Below are positions 59,322 to 64,000 of a stretch of DNA of 64,000 bases, piece by piece. Numbering within the stretch: the stretch's first letter is position 1; every line of letters starts with the position of its first letter. This DNA is from Kribbella sindirgiensis (GTDB lineage Bacteria; Actinomycetota; Actinomycetes; Propionibacteriales; Kribbellaceae). Location: assembly GCF_004331435.1 (NCBI RefSeq), contig NZ_SJKA01000004.1, forward strand, positions 434,001 to 498,000, in the 5' to 3' direction. The position numbers and the translations under genes were made by a program. The notes beneath the pieces were generated by a model. It ran no database searches. It was not told where the DNA came from and was given only the letters and a program-made list of their open reading frames with translations.

Positions 59322-60152
59322 ATGGAATTCATCCTGATCATCGCCGTGGCGGTGATCGCGGTCCTGGCGTACCGCTCGTACCGTCGGACCCAGCTGCAGA
59401 CCAAGAAGCAGCACGAGATCACGGCCGCCGAGCTCGAGTCGGTCAAGCGGACCGCCGACGAGGACATCACCCGGTTCGGCGAGGAACTGCAGGACCTCGA
59501 CCTGGAAATGGTCGGCAAGGACCTCGGCGACGGCGCGCGGCAGGACTACCAGCGCGCGCTGGACTCCTACGAGTCCGCGAAGCAGGCGGTCGGTCAGGTC
59601 ACCGAGGCCGACCAGATCAAGCACGTGATCGAGATCCTCGAGGACGGCCGGTACGCCGCTACCTGTGTGCGCGCCCGGGTGAACGGCGAGCCGCTGCCGC
59701 AGCGTCGCCCGTCGTGCTTCTTCAACCCGCAGCACGGTCCGTCCGTGGAGGACGTGATGTGGGCGCCGCCGGGTGGCGCGCAGCGTGAAGTGCCGGCCTG
59801 TGCGGCCGACGCCGAGCGGGTCCGCGCCGGCGCCGAGCCGGACGTCCGCAAGGTCATGGTCGGCCCGCAGCGGGTGCCGTACTGGGAGGCCGGCCCGGCC
59901 TACTCGCCGTACGCGCAGGGCATGTTCGGTGCGCTCGGCGGTGTGATGACCGGCATGTTCCTCGGCACGATGCTCGGCGGCATGTTCGCCGGCGGCGGGT
60001 ACGGCGACTACGCGGGCGGCTACGACGGCGGCGGTGAGGGCGGCGGCGACGGAGGCGGCGACGGCGGGGGCGACTACAACCCGTTCGACGGCGGCGACGG
60101 AGGCGACGGCGGCGGCTTCGACTTCGGCGGAGACTTCGGCGGCGACTTCTAG
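59322..60152 (+). CDS. Hypothetical membrane protein with Gly/Asp-rich tail
   Basis: 276 residues. A short N-terminal anchor (EFILIIAVAVIAVLAYRSY) is followed by a charged helical segment likely to form a coiled coil (KQHEITAAELESVKRTADEDITRFGEELQDLDLEMVGKDLGD). Next come a Cys-containing middle region (YAATCVRARVNGEPLPQRRPSCFFNPQHGPS), a hydrophobic Gly/Met stretch (MFGALGGVMTGMFLGTMLGGMFAGG) and a Gly/Asp tail rich in GGDGGGD. GAGAGG lies upstream of the ATG. No named family is recognised with confidence. A perfect 34-base palindrome follows the gene. Confidence 0.82.
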   Translation: MEFILIIAVAVIAVLAYRSYRRTQLQTKKQHEITAAELESVKRTADEDITRFGEELQDLDLEMVGKDLGDGARQDYQRALDSYESAKQAVGQVTEADQIKHVIEILEDGRYAATCVRARVNGEPLPQRRPSCFFNPQHGPSVEDVMWAPPGGAQREVPACAADAERVRAGAEPDVRKVMVGPQRVPYWEAGPAYSPYAQGMFGALGGVMTGMFLGTMLGGMFAGGGYGDYAGGYDGGGEGGGDGGGDGGGDYNPFDGGDGGDGGGFDFGGDFGGDF

Positions 60153-60167
60153 GACCGCGAACGCGAA

Positions 60168-60201
60168 AGGGCCCCGGTGACCAGCTGGTCACCGGGGCCC
60201 T
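60168..60201. terminator. 34-base perfect palindrome, bidirectional terminator candidate
   Basis: The left half AGGGCCCCGGTGACCAG is the exact reverse complement of the right half, giving a stem of up to 15 pairs around AGCT. It lies 16 bases after the stop of the rightward gene and 20 bases before the stop of the leftward one. No T-tract follows, as is common for high-GC actinobacterial terminators. Confidence 0.85.
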
Positions 60202-60220
60202 GTGCTGTGCTGACTCGGGC

Positions 60221-61123
60221 TCACTCGCCGAACAGCGGGGCGTTCCCCTCGGCGGTGTTCAGGAAGTAGACCGGGTCCTTGAAGTCGCCGGGCGCCTTGC
60301 CCAGGCCCTTGATCACCGTCGACGCTCCGTTGGCGTGACCGACGGCGTACAGGTACGCCGAACCGGTGTCCTTGTCGATCCCGGCGAGCAACGTGCTCTG
60401 CGAGCCGCACTTCTCCGCGACCAGGTACTCGAAGCCCTGCCACGTCGACGTGCGAACCTTCTTGACGACCGGCGCACCGGTCACCGGGATGTGGATCGTG
60501 TACAGCGCGCCGCCGTTCGTCGTGGCCAGGAACGTGTCGTACGTCGCGGTCTCGCTGATCAGCGCCATCGTCTTCACCGAGGAGTACCCCGGCCAGCGCG
60601 TCACCTTCGCAACCTGGCCGGAGTAGACGTACCGGTACAGCACCCCGTCGCCGCGCAGCCGGTAGTTCGCGCTCCGGGTGGTCTTGCCCCAGTAGTACGA
60701 GGTCTCGATCGCCTTGTAGCCGATGTACCCGACACCGCGGGACTTCAGCGAGGTGAACGGTTTACCGGTGGAGTCCACGCCGTACGAGCCGCTATACAGG
60801 GTGCCGCTGACGATCACGTCGCCGTACACCGTGTAGTCCGCCCCGACGCCCAGCGAGTTGGTCCACGTCGACGCGAGCTTCGCCAGCCCCGGCGAGAACA
60901 TGTGCGGGCCGGTCGACCGCTTGACGGTGGCCGGTGAGGTGGCGGTGACCTGGGCGTTGGCCATGTCGCCGCCCGCGGTGATCGAGCCGAGATTGATCGC
61001 GCAGGCGGCGGTCGCGGCAGTGCTGGCGGTCGGGGCGGCGGTCGCCGTGACGGCCGGCGCCGCCGCCAGCCCGCCGAGCAGGACGGCGGAGGCCGCGGCT
61101 ACGGTAGCCCGGTTCAGTTTCAT
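60221..61123 (-). CDS. Secreted protein, tandem paralog A
   Basis: 300 residues from ATG 61123 (AAAGG upstream). A signal peptide (MKLNRATVAAASAVLLGGLAAAPAVTATAA) precedes a mature domain with two Cys (ACAINLGSITAGGD; VAEKCGSQS) and a repeating pattern of short beta motifs (SVKTMALISETATYDTFLATTNGGALYTIHIP; DTGSAYLYAVGHANGASTVIKGLGKAPGDF). Its spacing suggests a beta-propeller of tachylectin type, but this is only a resemblance. It is 26 bases downstream of paralog B and probably cotranscribed with it. Confidence 0.82.
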   Translation of the reverse strand: MKLNRATVAAASAVLLGGLAAAPAVTATAAPTASTAATAACAINLGSITAGGDMANAQVTATSPATVKRSTGPHMFSPGLAKLASTWTNSLGVGADYTVYGDVIVSGTLYSGSYGVDSTGKPFTSLKSRGVGYIGYKAIETSYYWGKTTRSANYRLRGDGVLYRYVYSGQVAKVTRWPGYSSVKTMALISETATYDTFLATTNGGALYTIHIPVTGAPVVKKVRTSTWQGFEYLVAEKCGSQSTLLAGIDKDTGSAYLYAVGHANGASTVIKGLGKAPGDFKDPVYFLNTAEGNAPLFGE

Positions 61124-61149
61124 CGATATGCCTTTCACGAGTTGGATTG

Positions 61150-62064
61150 TCATTCGCCGAAGAGCGGAGGGATGGTTTCGTCGGTGCGGAGGTGGTCGAC
61201 CGGGTCGGTGAAGGTGCCGGGCACCTTGCCGAGGCCCTTGATCACCGTCGACGCACCGTTGGCGTGACCAACGGCGTACAGGTAGGCCGAGCCCGTCTCC
61301 TTGTCGATCGCGGTGAGCAGCGTGCTCTGCGTGCCGCACTTCTGGGCGACCAGGCTCTCGAAGGTCTGCCAGGTCGAGGTACGGACCTTCTTCACGACCG
61401 GTAGCACCTTGGGATCGCGCGCGATCCTGATCGTGTACAGGGCACCGCCGCGGGTGTTCGCGAGGAAGGTGTCGTAGGTCTTGGTCTGGCTGATCAGCGT
61501 CATCGTCTTCACCGAGGCGAAGCCGGTGTAGCGGGCCAGGTCGCCGTACTGGCCGCTCCAGCGGTACATCACGCCGTCGTTGCGCAGGCCGTAGGTGGCC
61601 CGCCAGTAGGGAGCGCCCGCGACGGAGTAGACCGACGTCTGGACGACGTGGTAGCCCTGCCAGCCCTTGCTGCCGTTGCTGATCCCGTTCTCCGGTGTCC
61701 CGTCGGCCTTGGTGCCGTACCAGGCCGAGTACAGCGCCGAGTTCAGCACCAGCTGACCGCTGGTGAACTTGCCGGACGGCGGGTCGAGGCGCGTGGTCCA
61801 GGTCGCGCTGAACTTGGCGACACCGGGGGTGAACAGGTGCGGGCCGGCCGTCCGCTTGGCGGTGATCGGCGCCGTCGCGGTGATATCGGTGTTGGCGATG
61901 TCACCGCCGCTCGTGATCGATCCGACGGTCATCGTGCAGGCCGCCGTGGCACTCGCGGCGGCCGGAAGAGTAGAAGTCGCGGCTGTGGCCAGTCCACCGA
62001 GCAGTACAGCGGCCGCGGTCGCGGCGGAGGCTCGTTTCGAGGTCAGGATCTTCATACCTGCCAC
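61150..62064 (-). CDS. Secreted protein, tandem paralog B
   Basis: 304 residues from GTG 62064 (GGAG 8 bases upstream); ATG 62055 is a possible alternative. Signal peptide in ASAATAAAVLLGGLATAATSTLPAAASA. The mature part aligns along its length with paralog A: ACTMTVGSITSGGDIANTDITATAPITAKRTAGPHLF, SVKTMTLISQTKTYDTFLANTRGGALYTIRI, VAQKCGTQSTLLTAIDKETGSAYLYAVGHANGASTVIKGLGK. The conserved Cys pair could form a disulfide. Function unknown; extracellular binding is likely. It diverges from hypA. Confidence 0.82.
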   Translation of the reverse strand: MAGMKILTSKRASAATAAAVLLGGLATAATSTLPAAASATAACTMTVGSITSGGDIANTDITATAPITAKRTAGPHLFTPGVAKFSATWTTRLDPPSGKFTSGQLVLNSALYSAWYGTKADGTPENGISNGSKGWQGYHVVQTSVYSVAGAPYWRATYGLRNDGVMYRWSGQYGDLARYTGFASVKTMTLISQTKTYDTFLANTRGGALYTIRIARDPKVLPVVKKVRTSTWQTFESLVAQKCGTQSTLLTAIDKETGSAYLYAVGHANGASTVIKGLGKVPGTFTDPVDHLRTDETIPPLFGE

Positions 62065-62205
62065 GATGCGGACTCCGCCGCGGAAGTTGCGTCGTCTCGT
62101 ACTTCCCCTCCGGACGTGGAGCGGCTCCCCGAGCCAACCGCGGGCTCAACAACCCGCAACTCTCCGCCGTTGCCGGGTCGCCGTGCCCGGCCTACCGTCG
62201 GGAGG

Positions 62206-62535
62206 GTGCATGAGCTCGCCATCACGGAGAGCATCGTCGATGCGATCGTCGAGAAGGTCGGCGACGGACCGGTGGCCGCCGTCCGGCTGGAGATCGGGCG
62301 GCTGTCCGGGGTGGTGACCGACTCGATCCGGTTCTGCTTCGGGCTCGTGGCCGCCGGGACCGGGCTGGACGGCGCCCGGCTGGACATCGACGAGCCGTCC
62401 GGGCGGGCGTACTGTCGGGACTGCCGACGGGAGTTCGCGCTCGACGACCCGATCATGCTGTGCGACTGCGGCAGTGCCGATCTCGACATTCTGGCCGGTC
62501 AGGAACTGCGGATCGTCTCGGTGGAGGTGCGGTGA
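62206..62535 (+). CDS. hypA: [NiFe]-hydrogenase nickel incorporation protein HypA
   Basis: 109 residues from GTG 62206. It begins (M)HELAITESIVDAIVEKVGDGPVAAVRLEIGRLSGVVTDSIRFCFGLVAAGT, with the nickel-binding His at position 2. The zinc site is CRDC and CDCGS (YCRDCRREF; IMLCDCGSADLDI). HypA delivers nickel with HypB during hydrogenase maturation. The Shine-Dalgarno GGGAGG directly abuts the GTG, unusually close. It is followed one base later by hypB. Confidence 0.92.
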   Translation: MHELAITESIVDAIVEKVGDGPVAAVRLEIGRLSGVVTDSIRFCFGLVAAGTGLDGARLDIDEPSGRAYCRDCRREFALDDPIMLCDCGSADLDILAGQELRIVSVEVR

Positions 62536-62536
62536 C

Positions 62537-63292
62537 ATGTGCAGCACCTGCGGATGCGGTGGCGAGGACGCGAGCACCAGGGTCACGCTCGTCGACGGCC
62601 CGCAACCCCACGAGCACCCTCACCCCCACGACCACACGCATGACCATGCGACCCGGACCGTACTGCTCGAGCAGGACATCCTGGCCAAGAACGACCTGCT
62701 CGCCGCGGCCAACCGGCACCGCCTGGCCGAACGCGGCATCACCGCGATCAACCTGATGAGCTCCCCCGGCTCCGGCAAGACCACCCTGCTCGAGCGCACC
62801 GTCACCGACCTCGGCGACCGCCGCGAAACCCTCGTGATCGAAGGCGATCAGGAGACCTGGCTGGACGCCGAGCGGATCCGGTCGACCGGCCGCAAGGTGG
62901 TGCAGATCAACACCGGCGCCGGCTGCCACCTGGATGCCGAGATGTTCGGCCGCGGGCTGACCGAGCTCGCCCCGCCCGACGGCTCACTGGTCTTCGTCGA
63001 GAACGTCGGCAACCTGGTCTGCCCGGCCCTGTTCGACCTCGGCGAGTCGGCCCGGGTCGTGATCATCTCGGTCACCGAAGGCGCGGACAAACCGGCGAAG
63101 TACCCGTACATGTTCCGCACCGCCGACCTCGTCCTGCTGAACAAGGTCGACCTGCTCCCGTACGTCGACTTCGACGTCGACCTGTGCCTGGACCTGATCC
63201 GTCGTCTGCGACCCGACGTCGAAATGCTGGCTGTCTCCGCGACCCGCGGCGACGGCCTCGACGCCTGGCAGTCCTGGCTCGCGGACCACTAA
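62537..63292 (+). CDS. hypB: Hydrogenase nickel incorporation GTPase HypB
   Basis: 251 residues. The N-terminal CSTCGCGG metal motif is followed by a His-rich stretch (PHEHPHPHDHTHDH, about 23-36) for nickel storage. The GTPase has INLMSSPGSGKTTLLERT (P-loop), INTGAGCHLD, VFVENVGNLVCPALFDLGE and LNKVDLLPYVDFD. It inserts nickel into the hydrogenase large subunit using GTP. GGAGG lies about 10 bases before the ATG. Its stop codon overlaps that of the opposing hypE. Confidence 0.95.
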   Translation: MCSTCGCGGEDASTRVTLVDGPQPHEHPHPHDHTHDHATRTVLLEQDILAKNDLLAAANRHRLAERGITAINLMSSPGSGKTTLLERTVTDLGDRRETLVIEGDQETWLDAERIRSTGRKVVQINTGAGCHLDAEMFGRGLTELAPPDGSLVFVENVGNLVCPALFDLGESARVVIISVTEGADKPAKYPYMFRTADLVLLNKVDLLPYVDFDVDLCLDLIRRLRPDVEMLAVSATRGDGLDAWQSWLADH

Positions 63293-64000
63293 CAGATCCG
63301 GGGCAGCTGCTCTCCGATCGGTGTGTCCACCACCCGGGTGGCACCGAACGCCGTCTTCGTCACGACCATCCCGGGATGCGCCTCGACGCACTCGCCGATG
63401 ATCGCCGCGTCTGCACCGAGCGGATGCGCCCGCATCGCCGCGAGGACGGCGTCCGCGTCGTCACGGCCCACGATCGCGAGCAGCTTGCCCTCGTTCGCGA
63501 CGTACAGCGGATCGAGTCCGAGGAACGCGCAGGCGTTGGCGACCGCCTCCGGCACCGGCAGTGCGGTCTCAGTCAGCTCGACGCCGACCCCGGCGGCCTT
63601 GGCGATCTCGTTCAGCGAGGTCGCGACGCCGCCCCGCGTCGGGTCGCGCAGGGTGTGCAGGTCGAGGCAGACGTCCAGCATCGCCGCGACCAGGCCGTTC
63701 AGCGGCGCACAGTCGCTGACCACCTCGGTGCCGAACGAGATGCCCTCCCGCACGCTCATGATCGCGATCCCGTGCACCCCGATCTGGCCGCTGACGATGA
63801 CGACGTCCCCGGGAACCGCTCGCTGCGGGCGGATGTCGACCCCGGCCGGGACCAGCCCGACGCCGGCCGTGTTGACGTACACGCCGTCCCCGTGACCGGC
63901 GTCGACGACCTTGGTGTCGCCGGTGGCGATCGTCACGCCGGCCTGCCGCGCCGCCTCGCCCAGGTCCGCCGCGATCCGGGCGACCACGGACAGGTCGACG
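63289..64000 (-). CDS. hypE: Hydrogenase expression/formation protein HypE (C-terminal part)
   Basis: About 237 codons are visible; the N-terminus lies beyond the window edge. PurM/AIRS-like fold: TIATGDTKVVDAGHGDGVYVNTAGVG, VPGDVVIVSGQIGVHGIAIMSVREGI, TLRDPTRGGVATSLNEIAKAAGV. It ends GEQLPRIC, with the C-terminal Cys that is carbamoylated and dehydrated to thiocyanate for the CN ligands of the [NiFe] site. It converges on hypB. The remaining hyp and hydrogenase genes probably lie outside the window. Confidence 0.93.
   Translation of the reverse strand, partial: VDLSVVARIAADLGEAARQAGVTIATGDTKVVDAGHGDGVYVNTAGVGLVPAGVDIRPQRAVPGDVVIVSGQIGVHGIAIMSVREGISFGTEVVSDCAPLNGLVAAMLDVCLDLHTLRDPTRGGVATSLNEIAKAAGVGVELTETALPVPEAVANACAFLGLDPLYVANEGKLLAIVGRDDADAVLAAMRAHPLGADAAIIGECVEAHPGMVVTKTAFGATRVVDTPIGEQLPRIC

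Noticed and set aside
60000..60150. GGC/GAC-rich tandem pattern as a possible minisatellite
   Set aside because: It encodes the Gly/Asp tail of the 59322-60152 gene with irregular units; no fixed DNA period was seen.
1..64000. CRISPR array, tRNA or rRNA genes
   Set aside because: No regularly spaced direct repeats, no cloverleaf-like tRNA with a T-arm consensus, and no rRNA segment was recognised on either strand.

Overview
The window is dense, very GC-rich DNA with the marks of a high-GC actinomycete. Evidence: frequent GTG and TTG starts, an acyl-CoA carboxylase set with an epsilon subunit (AccD5/AccE) plus a fused biotin carboxylase/BCCP, a GlnR-type box, a Zur-type box, an Eis-like acetyltransferase, an MMPL transporter, a MoxR/DUF58/DUF4129 operon and a HemD-winged-helix fusion. 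My best guess is Propionibacteriales (Kribbella or Nocardioides relatives), but that is inference from gene content. No rRNA, tRNA, CRISPR array, phage or insertion sequence was seen. No gap between genes exceeds about 230 bases.

Layout. 0-13.5 kb: biotin ligase (5' fragment only), PEP carboxylase, a TetR regulator divergent from an SCP2-like protein, accD5-accE between two helical proteins of unknown role, a Maf-methyltransferase fusion, a DUF885 peptidase, an anchored zinc metallopeptidase and an MmcQ/YjbR protein. 13.6-21 kb: a drug-efflux MFS/TetR pair, a MoxR-DUF58-DUF4129 operon with a 12-codon bridging ORF, and an Eis-like acetyltransferase. 21.3-28.7 kb: a Zur-box COG0523 gene, an MDMPI/DinB-type enzyme, an HpaI-type aldolase, a phosphotransferase, and an acyl-CoA dehydrogenase/carboxyltransferase pair divergent from a MerR regulator.

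28.7-38.3 kb is the most coherent unit: one leftward operon for nitrate assimilation. It runs narK, nasA, an in-frame FAD/[2Fe-2S] oxidoreductase-NirB fusion, nirD, HemD-winged helix, sirohydrochlorin chelatase. Every junction overlaps by 4-8 bases, and two back-to-back GlnR-like boxes precede narK. It would import nitrate, reduce it to ammonium and make siroheme for NirB.

38.4-54.2 kb: an MMPL transporter, a large LuxR/ATPase regulator, a divergent Nramp-like transporter, a STAND regulator coupled to an SMP-30 lactonase, a membrane-anchored solute-binding-like protein, a second SMP-30 lactonase divergent from an Lrp regulator, the biotin carboxylase/BCCP subunit and a VOC protein. 54.4-62 kb holds mainly envelope and secreted proteins: cyclophilin, GH76, SpoIID, PGRP-type amidase, a Gly/Asp-rich protein and two tandem secreted paralogs. 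62.2-64 kb: hypA-hypB converging on a truncated hypE for [NiFe]-hydrogenase maturation.

Two structural themes run through the window. Many convergent genes end with overlapping stop codons and no room for a terminator. Several other junctions carry long, near-perfect spaced inverted repeats; two of these share the same arm sequence 28 kb apart.
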